DNA from: Leptospira noguchii serovar Panama str. CZ214
Lineage (GTDB): Bacteria > Spirochaetota > Leptospiria > Leptospirales > Leptospiraceae
Direction: 5' to 3'
DNA: 64,000 nucleotides
Assembly (NCBI RefSeq): GCF_000306255.2
Contig: NZ_AKWY02000034.1
Span: 558,001 to 622,000, forward strand
The translations under genes were made by a program, and so were the position numbers. The notes beneath the pieces were generated by a model, which was not told the origin of the DNA, did no database searches, and worked only from the letters and a program-made list of their open reading frames with translations. Positions 30,860 through 40,576 of this stretch are shown one piece after another (position 1 is the stretch's first letter; each line of letters opens with the position of its first letter).

Positions 30860-31609
30860 TCAATGCAAAATCATATTTCGAAAGTGTTCGGATTTAAGCC
30901 AAGAATTTGCTTGTTTATAATGCAAAAATTTTTTTTCTAACTTTTTGAACTCTCTACCGTGAATGACGTTTCTACCTTGTTTTCTGATAACCGGAAAGTA
31001 AACGTGCAGTAATTCATGAAATACTATGTATTCTAAAACAAAATCTGGAACAGATGGAACGGATAAAATAGGATTGATTACAATCATAGTATGTGTTGGA
31101 TCATAATGTCCAAGTCTTGTAGTCGATTTAGATTTTCCCCAAAAAATTTCTAAATTAGAAAGATCTATCTTCAAATAAGAATCGTTGAGTTTTTCTAAAA
31201 TATCTCTCAGTTTTTTATTTTGAGAAGAAGATCTTTGGACTTGTTTTCGATTTCTATTCGAACTTATTTTTTGATCTGTATGATTTTTGTAAAACTTACG
31301 GATTGTATCTTCCAATCCATCTGGAATCGGGTGTTTTAATAATTTAAATAAAAGTAAATCAATCACCGCCTCTAAATTTTTCGGTTCCGAATTCAAATAA
31401 GAAGAATGAATTTTGAATTCTAGCTTTTCTGAAGAAACCCGAATCGAACTTCCCAAATTGGAGTAAGGATAAAATTTAATTCCGAATTTTTTTTCTTTCA
31501 AAAATTTTCCATTTGGAAGTTTATAAAATTCAAATATTCTTTTTTCTAAAATACTCAACACAAAAGAAGATTCGATTTTTTCGGTTTGATTTTGAAATGT
31601 GGAAAACAT
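30860..31609 (-). CDS. SprT-like zinc metalloprotease
   Basis: A 249-residue protein. The C-terminal half has HELLH near residue 197 followed after about 15 residues by HGREFKKLEKK, the HExxH...HGxxF layout of SprT-like domains. Asn-rich beta strands (MIVINPILS) lie upstream as in the family. The N-terminal 110 residues are unassigned and basic. Relatives include eukaryotic Spartan, which digests DNA-protein crosslinks, and bacterial SprT, whose role is obscure. It lies 8 bp after the helicase gene, so co-expression is likely. Action on DNA-bound protein is inference. Confidence 0.75.
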   Translation of the reverse strand: MFSTFQNQTEKIESSFVLSILEKRIFEFYKLPNGKFLKEKKFGIKFYPYSNLGSSIRVSSEKLEFKIHSSYLNSEPKNLEAVIDLLLFKLLKHPIPDGLEDTIRKFYKNHTDQKISSNRNRKQVQRSSSQNKKLRDILEKLNDSYLKIDLSNLEIFWGKSKSTTRLGHYDPTHTMIVINPILSVPSVPDFVLEYIVFHELLHVYFPVIRKQGRNVIHGREFKKLEKKFLHYKQANSWLKSEHFRNMILH

Positions 31610-31617
31610 AAAATTTC

Positions 31618-33660
31618 TCAGTTTCCAAAGTAGTCTTGAATTCTAGAAAAAGAATCATTTTTATTTTTAAAAGAAGAACCTTGAGAAACAAAAGAATTTT
31701 TAGAAATGGATTTTCCAGACATTAATTTTAACTCGTAAACTTTTTCTGGAAATTGAATTTCACTTAAAAAACGAGAAAGTTTTGTATAATACGGCCCAGA
31801 TCTGGACTGAGCCAAAGAAGGTCTAGTAAGATATAATTCTTTTCTGGCTCTAGTGATTGCCACATAAAAAAGTCTTCTTTCTTCTTCTATATCTGTGTTT
31901 TTACTGGAAGGAAAAATTCCTTCGGTTGTATTTAAAACAAATACAATGTCGAACTCTAATCCTTTTGCGGAATGGACCGTAGATAGGTTGAGTAGATCCG
32001 AATCTGTGTCGTCCGGTTTCATTTTATCCAAACTTAAAGAAGTAGGGTCCATCGTAAGATCCGATAAAAAATCATTCAAAGAATTATATTTCAGTGAAAA
32101 CCCTAAAACCGCATCTAAATCTTCTGATCTTCGTTTAGAGTCGTCGTAATTTTTTTCCAAAAGAACTCGATAGTAATCTATAAATTCAGAAACCATTTTT
32201 TTTACTTCGGAATGAGTTTCCTTATACTTTTGGTAAAGATGATAAAGAGGAGAAAGATATTTACCGATTGTGGTTTCATTTTCTTCGGAAAGCACCTCGA
32301 AAGAACCAGATGACTTTCGGATTTTATCTAAAATAAAATTTGCTTTTGCATTTCCAATTCCTGGAATTAACTTTAAAGTTCGAATCCAAGAAATCGAATC
32401 TAAGGGGTTTACAAGTAACTTTAACAAAGAAAGTAGATCTTTTATATGAGCTGTTTCAATAAACTTTTTTCCACCAAATTTCACAAAAGGAATATTCCGT
32501 TTTGCGAGTACAAGTTCGAGTTGATTTGAGTTCCACCCGGCACGGAAAAGAACACACATTTTTTGAAACGGAATTCCTTCCTCCCTTTTTTCTAAAAGAA
32601 TTTTAGAAATCCCTTCCGCTTCTTCCAACTCGTCTTCAAATTGTAGAACCTGTGGAATCAAACCGTTTTCATTATCTGTAAAAAGATATTTGTCGTATTT
32701 TTCCGAAAAATTTTTAAGTACTTCATTTGCGAGATTTAGAATAGAAGGTGTACTTCTATAATTCTTTTCTAAAAAGATCGTTTTTGTATTTGGAAATATT
32801 TTAGGAAAATCTAAAATACCTCTGACGGAAGCTCCTCTAAACGTATAGATACACTGAGCGTCGTCTCCAACCACCATCAAATTGGAATGTTCCGAAGCAA
32901 GAAGGCAGGCTATATGCGCTTGTATTTTATTTGTATCTTGAAATTCATCCACCATGATAAATCTGTATTTTTCGGAAATTGCGTTTCTAACTCCCGGATG
33001 ATTGGCAAGAAGGTCTTTGGTAAAATAGAGTAGGTCATCGTAATCTAAAAGAGATTGTTCTTTTTTATAGGACTTATAATCTTCAAAAATTTGAGAAATG
33101 TCTTTGATTTTTTGTAGAAATAAAGGATAATCTTTTTCTAATATAGAACGAAGAGGTTTTCCTGTATTTTGAATTTCGCTGTGGATAGATACTAAGGTTT
33201 CATTAGAAGGAAATCTAGATTTAGTTTTACTGAAATTTTTTTCGTTTCTTAAAAATTGAAATACATCCAAACAATCAGATTCGTCTAAAATCGTAAAACC
33301 AGAAGAAATATCTAAAACAGGAGCAAATTTTCTCAAAACTCCGTTGCAAAAAGAATGAAATGTTCCGCCTTGAACTTCGGAGCATTTTTTATTACCGATC
33401 GTAGAAGCTCTGAGAATCATTTCTCTGGCGGCTTTTCTAGAAAATGTAAGTAACAAAATGGAAGACGCAGGAATACCAGAAGAAACCAATTGTGCCAATC
33501 GGCTAACAATGGTTTTAGTTTTGCCTGTACCCGCACCTGCTAAAACAAGTACAGGCCCATCCTGAGTCAGTACCGCTTCCATTTGAGCTGGATTTAGTTC
33601 TTCCTTCCAGGACACTCTCTCAATGATGGTGATGTCCACCTTCTCCGTGAACATGTCCAT
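31618..33660 (-). CDS. UvrD/PcrA-type superfamily 1 DNA helicase
   Basis: A 680-residue 3'-5' helicase. The Q-motif LNPAQMEAV is followed by Walker A AGAGTGKTKT near residue 45, VDEFQDTNK (motif II) near 230, QCIYTFRGA (motif III), VHSAKGLEFD (motif V) and VAITRARKELYLTRP (motif VI). It unwinds DNA in mismatch or nucleotide excision repair or displaces RecA. The start at 33660 overlaps the slyD-like gene by 41 bp; a GTG about 15 codons later, just after that gene's stop, is an alternative. It is shorter than typical UvrD at the C terminus, lacking the extended tail that binds RNA polymerase in some PcrA proteins. Confidence 0.88.
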   Translation of the reverse strand: MDMFTEKVDITIIERVSWKEELNPAQMEAVLTQDGPVLVLAGAGTGKTKTIVSRLAQLVSSGIPASSILLLTFSRKAAREMILRASTIGNKKCSEVQGGTFHSFCNGVLRKFAPVLDISSGFTILDESDCLDVFQFLRNEKNFSKTKSRFPSNETLVSIHSEIQNTGKPLRSILEKDYPLFLQKIKDISQIFEDYKSYKKEQSLLDYDDLLYFTKDLLANHPGVRNAISEKYRFIMVDEFQDTNKIQAHIACLLASEHSNLMVVGDDAQCIYTFRGASVRGILDFPKIFPNTKTIFLEKNYRSTPSILNLANEVLKNFSEKYDKYLFTDNENGLIPQVLQFEDELEEAEGISKILLEKREEGIPFQKMCVLFRAGWNSNQLELVLAKRNIPFVKFGGKKFIETAHIKDLLSLLKLLVNPLDSISWIRTLKLIPGIGNAKANFILDKIRKSSGSFEVLSEENETTIGKYLSPLYHLYQKYKETHSEVKKMVSEFIDYYRVLLEKNYDDSKRRSEDLDAVLGFSLKYNSLNDFLSDLTMDPTSLSLDKMKPDDTDSDLLNLSTVHSAKGLEFDIVFVLNTTEGIFPSSKNTDIEEERRLFYVAITRARKELYLTRPSLAQSRSGPYYTKLSRFLSEIQFPEKVYELKLMSGKSISKNSFVSQGSSFKNKNDSFSRIQDYFGN

Positions 33661-34090
33661 GCGAAATTTCTTCTTGAGTTGCTTCTCGAATTCCTGTGAG
33701 TTCTACATCGAAAACCAAGTCAACTCCTGCAAGTGGATGATTTCCATCTACGATGACAGATTCTTCTTGAAGTTCTGTAATGGTAAAAACCTTATCCGGT
33801 TCGTCAGTTTGAAACATCATTCCTATTTGTAAATCTTCGTTGGGAGGAAACTGAGATTTAGGAACATCAAAAATAAGATCCGGGTCTTTGATACCGTAGG
33901 CATTTTCCGCAGAGACGTTAATTTTTCTCTTTTCACCTGTCTCCATTTTTTTCATTTCTTCTTCCAAGCCGGAAATGATATTCCCAACTCCTTCTAAATA
34001 GGAAAGTGGAGCCTTACCCTCGGAAGAATCGATTAAATTGCCTTCAGTATCGTGAAGTGTGTAATGAAAAGTAACTACTCTAGATTTCAT
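33620..34090 (-). CDS. slyD: SlyD-like FKBP-type peptidyl-prolyl isomerase
   Basis: About 156 residues from the ATG at 34090, chosen because GGAG lies 6 bases before it; a TTG four codons earlier is less likely. It has the FKBP fold with an inserted flap: VVTFHYTLHDTEG at the start, then PLSYLEGVGNIISGLEEEM, and a core HPLAGVDLVFDVEL strand. The C terminus HGHVHGEGGHHHH is His-rich, as in nickel-binding SlyD. It catalyses proline isomerisation and acts as a cytoplasmic chaperone and metal store. Its end overlaps the helicase gene, so the two are probably coupled. Confidence 0.88.
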   Translation of the reverse strand: MKSRVVTFHYTLHDTEGNLIDSSEGKAPLSYLEGVGNIISGLEEEMKKMETGEKRKINVSAENAYGIKDPDLIFDVPKSQFPPNEDLQIGMMFQTDEPDKVFTITELQEESVIVDGNHPLAGVDLVFDVELTGIREATQEEISHGHVHGEGGHHHH

Positions 34091-34173
34091 GGAGAGCTCC
34101 AAATGGGGATAAAATCAAAATTCTGGTAGGAATCTGAATCGTTTCAAAGTAAATTGAGCGCGGTTTAACTCAA

Positions 34174-34527
34174 TCAGAATTTTATTTTAGAATCGTAATG
34201 AAAATAGAATTTATCTTGTTCTCGTTCTTTAAGAAATGTTTCGATTCGATTGGATAAAAAAAACCAAGAGTCCTGAGCGAAGATTTCACGAAATCGATTG
34301 GAAAACGAAAGATAATCATTTTCCGCAAGCCTTGAATCCCCTGTATGATCTAAAAGTAAATTGTAAGAAATAACTAAGACGCTTTTTTCTAAATTGTTAG
34401 CCAAAGAAGTTTCTAAAACTTTATGAGGTTCTTGAATCGGAATCTTTCTTTTAAATCCATTTTTTGTTACAAATAAAAAGGGCTTCTCCAGCTTTGAGGA
34501 AATAATGTCACCTGAATATATTTTCAT
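34174..34527 (-). CDS. Hypothetical protein (117 aa)
   Basis: A soluble 117-residue protein with a strong ribosome site (GGGGAGG six bases before ATG). It is basic at the N terminus (VTKNGFKRKIPIQEP) and acidic/aromatic at the C terminus (DKFYFHYDSKIKF). No signal, Cys cluster or recognised domain. It lies 83 bp upstream of the slyD-like gene on the same strand and may be the first gene of that run. Function unknown. Confidence 0.65.
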   Translation of the reverse strand: MKIYSGDIISSKLEKPFLFVTKNGFKRKIPIQEPHKVLETSLANNLEKSVLVISYNLLLDHTGDSRLAENDYLSFSNRFREIFAQDSWFFLSNRIETFLKEREQDKFYFHYDSKIKF

Positions 34528-34782
34528 ACATCCTCCCCTAAAGACTAAAAATTCCGGGACGGAATCCGAACCATCATCTATTGATTTTGGTCCGGACCCT
34601 ATCCCAGCAAACGAGCTAGCATTTGAAAGATATTCCGGAAAACAAGGGTACTTGAGGAGAATGCTATTCCGGAATCATTCCTGCAAAGAGCCCGGTTCTT
34701 CGCTAAAGAATGGATTGAATATAATTATTACATAGTTTTGAAATAAATTCAACAATATTTTTACATAAAATTGTATTAATTT

Positions 34783-37137
34783 TTATTTTTTAACTAAATT
34801 ATAGATCAAATTGTTATTATATGTACTTTTAAGTCTTAAAGAAGTTGTTTTGTAAAAGGAATTCTTTCTAATTTCAATTCCATCAGTTCTTAAAAGAATT
34901 TTTTCGGAAAAAAAACGAACCAGCTTTAAATTTCCAGATCTTTTGGCTAAAAGTAAAACCGATTTGGATAATTTCAAATTCCCTGGATTTAGAATTGAAG
35001 CTCTTGCGTATTGAAAACACGCTTTCTGAAAATTTTCGCTTTGTAGAAATTCATTTCCTTTGCGAATTAAAACTTCAGATTCGGAAAAATTCTTTTTAAA
35101 AACGGTTTCAGGACCAATTTGAATTCTTAAAAAACTTAGATCGTCTGAAAGAATTCCTTTTTCTTGGATCTTAAATTCTAAGTCCTCAAGTTTCGGAATT
35201 GAATTTTGGATCAGTTTAAAGAATAGATCCGGAACCGAAGACTTTTGTTTTCGAGAAGAATATAACGGATCTTGTATGTATAAATCTTCTCTGCCATCCG
35301 AACCATAAAGAATAGTATCTCCCGGTAATAGTTTGCAATATTCAACTTTTATTTTGGAATCTGAATCTGGAAAACCTATCTTGCGTAAAACTGCGGTTTC
35401 TTTTAGATAAATTGTTTTACCATTACGAGAAAGAACGATCGGAGGATGTTCACAGTTGATAAAAAATAAATCACCCGTAGAAATTCGATACAAAGATAAA
35501 ATTCCGGAAACGAGCATACTTCCGTCAAAAGATTCAAAAACCGCTTGAAGATTGGAATAAAGAAGGAAAAGCCAATTTTCAGGATTTCTAAATTCATAAT
35601 CCTGTGTTTGTAAAAAACTTTTTACAATAGAACAAAAGATCAACGCTCCACTTGCACCTTGCAGAGATTTTCCCATCGCGTCTGCGTTGATCAAAACCTG
35701 ATATTCAACTCCAGATATAAATACACTCTCTCTGAGTACTACATCACCGCCGATTTCATAAGATCGATTTTTAAATTGAAAACTTTTATATTGTTTTCTA
35801 TGGATATCTATTTGTGCGTAATTGGTTTCTAAATTTTTAGACAAAAAGGGTTGAAAAAGAAGTGTGATTAAAAAGTAATCTCCGTCTTGTTGTTCCTTTA
35901 AATTTTTTACTTCTTCCAAACTAGAAGAAAGTTCTTTAGTCCTTTCTCGAATTGCAGTTTCCAATACAGAATTCCAAGACTTTAGTTTTTCCTTCATCTT
36001 CACAAATTTATTTGCAAGTATAAGAGTTAAAAATCCTAAAAATCCACAAACACCCAAACCGGAAAGTCGAATCATTTTTAACATTCCTCTTTGAGAAAGA
36101 ACGTCTATCCCCACACAGATTAGCAAAAATATGATTCCGAAAAAAATCGTTCTGGATTCGAAACTTTTTTTCAAATTCGGGATCAGAATTTTTAAACTCA
36201 AATAAACAAATCCTATCCAAGAAACTTGAAGAGCGTATCGATTGATTGTATCCAATACAAAAACAGTTTCTGCAAATAAAATCCAAGAAAATAAAAACAA
36301 TACGATTATTTCTAAAATAGTTTGAAACCTACTTTTGATTTTTCCAAAAAGAGAGTTTAAGAATCTATAAAATAAAGGAAATAAAAAAACAAGAAAAAAA
36401 TATTCAATTTTTTTTAAGTATAAAATTTTAATACCGGTGAAATATTTCAGATCCGAAAGAGAAACTTGAAATATAGAGAATAAAATTAAAAACAGTCCGA
36501 AATAAAAGTTTTCTCCGTATTTTTTTTCTCTCCAAGAAAGAAATAGGAAAAATCCTCCGATCAATAAAAAAGAACCGAAAATTAAAAGTCCTCCGATTTC
36601 GCGTAGGTAAAACCGTTTCCAAATCGTTGCGGAAGGCCCGATTTCTAATTGTCCTGACAATATTCCATATTCGTAATCGAAGTAAGGTCTTATAAAAATT
36701 AGTATTTCATTTTTTTGGAATATTTTATTTTCAGAAATCGAATAAATTCTAGTTCGATCATAACCCTGTGGAATTGAATTCTTATATTCAGAAAATAATT
36801 CTTCCGAAAGTTCGTGTCCGTTCCAAAATACGCGTACTTGATCTGAAACTTTTCCTAAAGATAAAGATAAATCTGATACATTTTCAAGGTTCAATCGTTT
36901 ACGAAGCAAAATCTCATTGTTAGAAGTAAAGTTTTTGAGATTAGAAGGAATTGGAACCGGCTTCCAAAATTTGAAATTTTCTTTAATGTACTGATTTATA
37001 AGTAGATGATCCGATTGAGGACCTATATAAATCTCCCAATTACCAGCTAAGTCTTGTAAGTTGGTCTCTGGTTGTAACTTGGAAATACAATTAGAATACA
37101 GTAAAAGCGATAGGATTATGATAAATTTTTGATTCAA
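34783..37137 (-). CDS. 7TM-DISM sensor with SpoIIE-type PP2C phosphatase
   Basis: 784 residues from a TTG at 37137, chosen because GGAGG lies 8 bases before it; the frame itself reaches 37191. An N-terminal lipoprotein-like signal (IILSLLLYSNC) precedes a periplasmic 7TMR-DISM-type domain. Seven hydrophobic helices (about 177-380), a coiled coil (RERTKELSSSLEEVKNLKEQ) and a SpoIIE-type PP2C phosphatase (about 426-669) follow. The phosphatase has metal-site motifs NADAMGKSLQGASG and YGSDGRED. A C-terminal TPR-like stretch ends the protein. Family knowledge says such phosphatases control anti-sigma-factor antagonists in response to an outside signal. The ligand is unknown. Confidence 0.82.
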   Translation of the reverse strand: MNQKFIIILSLLLYSNCISKLQPETNLQDLAGNWEIYIGPQSDHLLINQYIKENFKFWKPVPIPSNLKNFTSNNEILLRKRLNLENVSDLSLSLGKVSDQVRVFWNGHELSEELFSEYKNSIPQGYDRTRIYSISENKIFQKNEILIFIRPYFDYEYGILSGQLEIGPSATIWKRFYLREIGGLLIFGSFLLIGGFFLFLSWREKKYGENFYFGLFLILFSIFQVSLSDLKYFTGIKILYLKKIEYFFLVFLFPLFYRFLNSLFGKIKSRFQTILEIIVLFLFSWILFAETVFVLDTINRYALQVSWIGFVYLSLKILIPNLKKSFESRTIFFGIIFLLICVGIDVLSQRGMLKMIRLSGLGVCGFLGFLTLILANKFVKMKEKLKSWNSVLETAIRERTKELSSSLEEVKNLKEQQDGDYFLITLLFQPFLSKNLETNYAQIDIHRKQYKSFQFKNRSYEIGGDVVLRESVFISGVEYQVLINADAMGKSLQGASGALIFCSIVKSFLQTQDYEFRNPENWLFLLYSNLQAVFESFDGSMLVSGILSLYRISTGDLFFINCEHPPIVLSRNGKTIYLKETAVLRKIGFPDSDSKIKVEYCKLLPGDTILYGSDGREDLYIQDPLYSSRKQKSSVPDLFFKLIQNSIPKLEDLEFKIQEKGILSDDLSFLRIQIGPETVFKKNFSESEVLIRKGNEFLQSENFQKACFQYARASILNPGNLKLSKSVLLLAKRSGNLKLVRFFSEKILLRTDGIEIRKNSFYKTTSLRLKSTYNNNLIYNLVKK

Positions 37138-37313
37138 TGAATTCTCCTCCTTTCTTTTGTACGGTTCTTCGTACGATTCGGAGGAGAACATTGAATTGGA
37201 AAATTTTTGAAATTGTTTTTAAAAAAGTAAATTTTAAATCCGTTTGTATGAGTTCATTTTTCTGTAAAATGGGTGTGGGAACTCTTACAAATCTGGATTT
37301 TACTGTTAAACTT

Positions 37314-39329
37314 TCAATTTACGCTAACGCCAATTTCGATCGCAGCTTCAAATCCTTCTAACATCGCTCGTTTTGCATCAATTCCAGAAGCATCCTTAGC
37401 ACCTCCAATTAGATACGAAGGAATTTTCGGAAACTTAGATTTAAATTCTTCATAAAGTGAAACTTCACTCAATTGTCCCGCACAAAGAATCATAGAATCA
37501 CATTCGATTGTTAACGCACCGTCTTTCTTAGTTTCTACTACCAATCCTTGATTCGTAACTTCTTTATAATTTAGAGAAGTATAAAATCCAACTTCTTTAG
37601 ATTCTAATTCTTGCAACAAGGCCCAAGCCGTCGTGGCCCCCAATCCAGAACCGATTTTTCCGGATCTTCTAAAAATTGAAACTTTACGATTCGATTTTTC
37701 TTTTTGAATCTGTGTATTTGTATAAGACGTTACGTTGTAACGATGAAAGTAAGAATCGATAGTAGGAGAATCATCCTCCGTAAGTTTATGAGCCACGTCA
37801 CAACCGATTCCTCCTCCTCCGATAATCGCCACTTTGTTTCCTGGTTGGAACTTTCCGGACAGATAGTCCACATAAGAAGCGGTTTTCTTTTTTTCTATTC
37901 CAGGAAGATGAAATTCTCTCGGTTTAACTCCAGTTGCAAAAATCACAGCGTCTGGTTTGAGAGCATAAATGCTGTCTAACGTAGCATGATGACCCAGTTG
38001 AATCTCTACTCCTAAATTTTTAAGTTCATTTTTGAAATAACGAATCGTTTCTAAAAATTCGGATTTACCAGGAATCTGAGCTGCCAAATTGAGTTGTCCT
38101 CCAATTTTATCGGTCGCTTCTAATACGGTTACTTTATGACCTCGAATAGCGCTGATTCTTGCGGACTCAAGTCCTCCAGGTCCAGAACCAATTACGACTA
38201 CGTGTTTTCTATCAGCTTTTTTTAATTTACTAAATTCTAATTCTCTGTTTGCAGAAGGATTGACTAAACAAGAAACCATTTGCTCTTTGAATGTATGATC
38301 CAAACAAGCTTGATTACAAGCAATACAAGTATTGATTCTTTCTTCTTGGTCAGCTTTGATCTTATTTAGAATATCAGGATCTGCTAAAAAAGGTCTAGCC
38401 ATACTCAAAATATCCGCTTCTTGATCTTTTAAAATTCTAGACATGGTTTCTGGCATGTTGACCCGATTGGATGCGATGATTGGAATACCTTTGACTTTTG
38501 CTTTGATCTTTCCGGAAATTTTTGCCCAAGCGCCTCTGGGAACAAGCATTGAAATCGTGGGAATTCTGGATTCATGCCAACCGATTCCTATGTTAAGAGC
38601 ATCTGCTCCCGCTTCTTTTAATTTTTCCGCAAGTAATACAACTTCTTCAAAAGTTGGATTACCTGGAATTAAATCGATTCCGGACATACGATAAACCACT
38701 GGAAAATCTTTTCCTACTTTTTTACGTATGTTCTTCATCACTTCGACTGCGAAGTTTATTCTTTTTTCAGAACTTCCACCAAAGAAATCTTCTCTCTGAT
38801 TAGTTACCGGAGAAAAAAATTGATTTACTAAATAACCTTCACTTCCCATTACTTCTACCGCACCAAAACCCACTTCTTTTGCTTTGAGTGCAGAGTCTCC
38901 GAAATCTTCTACGGTTTTCCAAGCTTCTTCTTCGGAAAGCGCCTTTGGAATATAACGATTGATTGGCGCTCTCAATGCGGAAGGTGCCACGAGTTCCCTG
39001 TGATAAGCGTATCTTCCAGCGTGAAACAACTGTGCGCAAAAAATACCTTTGGGTTTGAGAGAATTAGCGACGAAGGATAATTCCTTACAGTCTTCTTCTT
39101 TCTGAAAATTAAAAAAGATATTGGATCCCTTTCCTTCGTGATTGACTGCGATTCCCCCCGTAGTAATAAAACTTACACCTCCGTCAAAGCGTTTACCATA
39201 GAATGCAATCATTCTCTCTGCGGTCATGGGCATTCCTTCTAATCCTAAATGCATTGACCCCATTATGACTCTGTTTGGAAGAGTAATTGAACCTATTTGA
39301 ATCGGTTGGAAAATTTCAGAATATTTCAT
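37314..39329 (-). CDS. fadH: 2,4-dienoyl-CoA reductase-like flavoprotein (FadH family)
   Basis: A 671-residue three-part enzyme. The N-terminal old-yellow-enzyme TIM barrel (about 1-330) has GSMHLGLEG and QLFHAGRYA for FMN binding. A 4Fe-4S cluster site CIACNQACLDHTF plus a later Cys lies near 335-353. The C-terminal FAD/NAD(P) domains have GSGPGGLESAR and GGGGIGCDVA. Length and order match E. coli FadH, which reduces 2,4-dienoyl-CoA with NADPH in unsaturated fatty acid breakdown. This suits an organism that feeds on fatty acids. Trimethylamine dehydrogenase-type relatives share the layout, so the substrate is probable but not proven. Confidence 0.85.
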   Translation of the reverse strand: MKYSEIFQPIQIGSITLPNRVIMGSMHLGLEGMPMTAERMIAFYGKRFDGGVSFITTGGIAVNHEGKGSNIFFNFQKEEDCKELSFVANSLKPKGIFCAQLFHAGRYAYHRELVAPSALRAPINRYIPKALSEEEAWKTVEDFGDSALKAKEVGFGAVEVMGSEGYLVNQFFSPVTNQREDFFGGSSEKRINFAVEVMKNIRKKVGKDFPVVYRMSGIDLIPGNPTFEEVVLLAEKLKEAGADALNIGIGWHESRIPTISMLVPRGAWAKISGKIKAKVKGIPIIASNRVNMPETMSRILKDQEADILSMARPFLADPDILNKIKADQEERINTCIACNQACLDHTFKEQMVSCLVNPSANRELEFSKLKKADRKHVVVIGSGPGGLESARISAIRGHKVTVLEATDKIGGQLNLAAQIPGKSEFLETIRYFKNELKNLGVEIQLGHHATLDSIYALKPDAVIFATGVKPREFHLPGIEKKKTASYVDYLSGKFQPGNKVAIIGGGGIGCDVAHKLTEDDSPTIDSYFHRYNVTSYTNTQIQKEKSNRKVSIFRRSGKIGSGLGATTAWALLQELESKEVGFYTSLNYKEVTNQGLVVETKKDGALTIECDSMILCAGQLSEVSLYEEFKSKFPKIPSYLIGGAKDASGIDAKRAMLEGFEAAIEIGVSVN

Positions 39330-39910
39330 AACAAACCTTTTTTATAATGAATCTTTCCTCTATGTTGAAAACAGATTGGTAAACCGGCAAGAGAATTATT
39401 GGATGTATACTCTTTCAAAAGACCTAAATGGCAAGTATCCTGGTTTTACAGCTGGATTCTTAAAATGTAGGAACCATTACAAATCTGAATTTTACGGTTC
39501 AATTCTCAAAATTTCGGAACGATTACAAACCTAGTGTAGAATTTTCTTCAAAAAAAAACTATACATTTCAGAATAAGCGCATCTCTACAAAAACTCATAG
39601 TTTTAACTTTTAGAATGAACTCGTAGTATTATTTATACATCTTTGTAGTATACAATTCTATTGTATAGATCTCTTGAGAAACTCTTGTTTTCAACTTCTA
39701 TAAAGATAATTGAATTCATCCCTTATATATACTTCTTTTAATTTCCAGAAATTATCAATTAAAAAATACTTAAGTAATTTATGATAAACTATTTTTATTA
39801 AATTACTTTAAATGATTTTTAAGATGTATTACAATTTAATCAATACAAACGTATTTGATACCAAGTTTTAAATATAAATAAATTATATTTTTTTACAGGA
39901 GAATTATCCA
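39330..39910. other. AT-rich gap with degenerate 46-bp units
   Basis: 581 bp between the divergent fadH-like and amidase genes. About 39440-39530 holds roughly two degenerate copies of the 46-bp unit that is tandem at 56523 (GTAGGAACCATTACAAATC, then CGGAACGATTACAAAC exactly one 46-bp period later). The remaining 380 bp is very AT-rich, presumably holding the amidase promoter; no hairpin of note. Confidence 0.6.
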
Positions 39911-40525
39911 GTGATCACATTCAATTTAAATATCAAACAAGACTTTTTAACACCAAATCCACACAGTAGGCCTGGAACAAAAATAAAAGAAGTAAAGGGG
40001 ATTGTATTACACTGGACGGCTTCGCCTAAAGCAACAGCCCAAAACATTCGAGATTATTTTGAAAGCCTAAAGGCGCCAGACGGTCGGTTTGCAAGCGCAC
40101 ATTATGCAGTAGGGCTCGTCGGAGAAATTGTACAATGTATTCCCTTAGATGAAATAGCCTATCATTGTGGAAGTAAAACATACACACCTGAAAAGGAAAA
40201 AATTTTAGGACCAGATAGCCCTAATTTTTATACCATAGGAATCGAACAGTGTGTTCAAGATATGGTTGGAAAATTCACACCAAAAACCTTGGATAGCGCG
40301 GCCAAACTTACGGCTCAGTTATGCTCTCAATATAATTTAGGTACAGATGACTTATGGACACATCAAGGAATCGTAGGCTGGAAAGATTGTCCTCGTTGGT
40401 ATAATACCCACCCAGATGATTGGATTCGTTTTAAAAAAAGAGTAGGTGATTTGTTAAAAAAAACAAACCAGAATTCAAAAGCCGCTTTTTGTGGATTCTT
40501 TCGCAGATCCCAAAATTCGAATTAA
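39911..40525 (+). CDS. N-acetylmuramoyl-L-alanine amidase (Amidase_2)
   Basis: 204 residues from a GTG at 39911 with GGAGA about nine bases before it. The Amidase_2 fold is shown by VLHWTASPKATA (first zinc His), SAHYAVGLVGEIVQCIP, YTIGIEQC and the C-terminal THQGIVGWKDCPRWY, which holds the second His and the Cys/Asp ligand. It cleaves the bond between N-acetylmuramic acid and the stem peptide. There is no signal peptide, as in cytoplasmic AmpD recycling enzymes and phage endolysins. Length and lone position do not decide between these. The gene is convergent with leuA. Confidence 0.85.
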   Translation: MITFNLNIKQDFLTPNPHSRPGTKIKEVKGIVLHWTASPKATAQNIRDYFESLKAPDGRFASAHYAVGLVGEIVQCIPLDEIAYHCGSKTYTPEKEKILGPDSPNFYTIGIEQCVQDMVGKFTPKTLDSAAKLTAQLCSQYNLGTDDLWTHQGIVGWKDCPRWYNTHPDDWIRFKKRVGDLLKKTNQNSKAAFCGFFRRSQNSN

Positions 40526-40540
40526 TCGATTATTTAAAAA

Positions 40541-40574
40541 TTTTAGAATATTCTCGTTTAAAAATATTCTAAAA
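40541..40574 (-). terminator. Terminator-like hairpin between amidase and leuA
   Basis: A perfect 12-bp stem (TTTTAGAATATT with AATATTCTAAAA) around a 10-base loop. It starts 3 bp past the leuA stop and is followed on the minus strand by TTTTTAAATA. The stem is AT-rich, so it may be weak. Confidence 0.65.
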
Positions 40575-40576
40575 AG

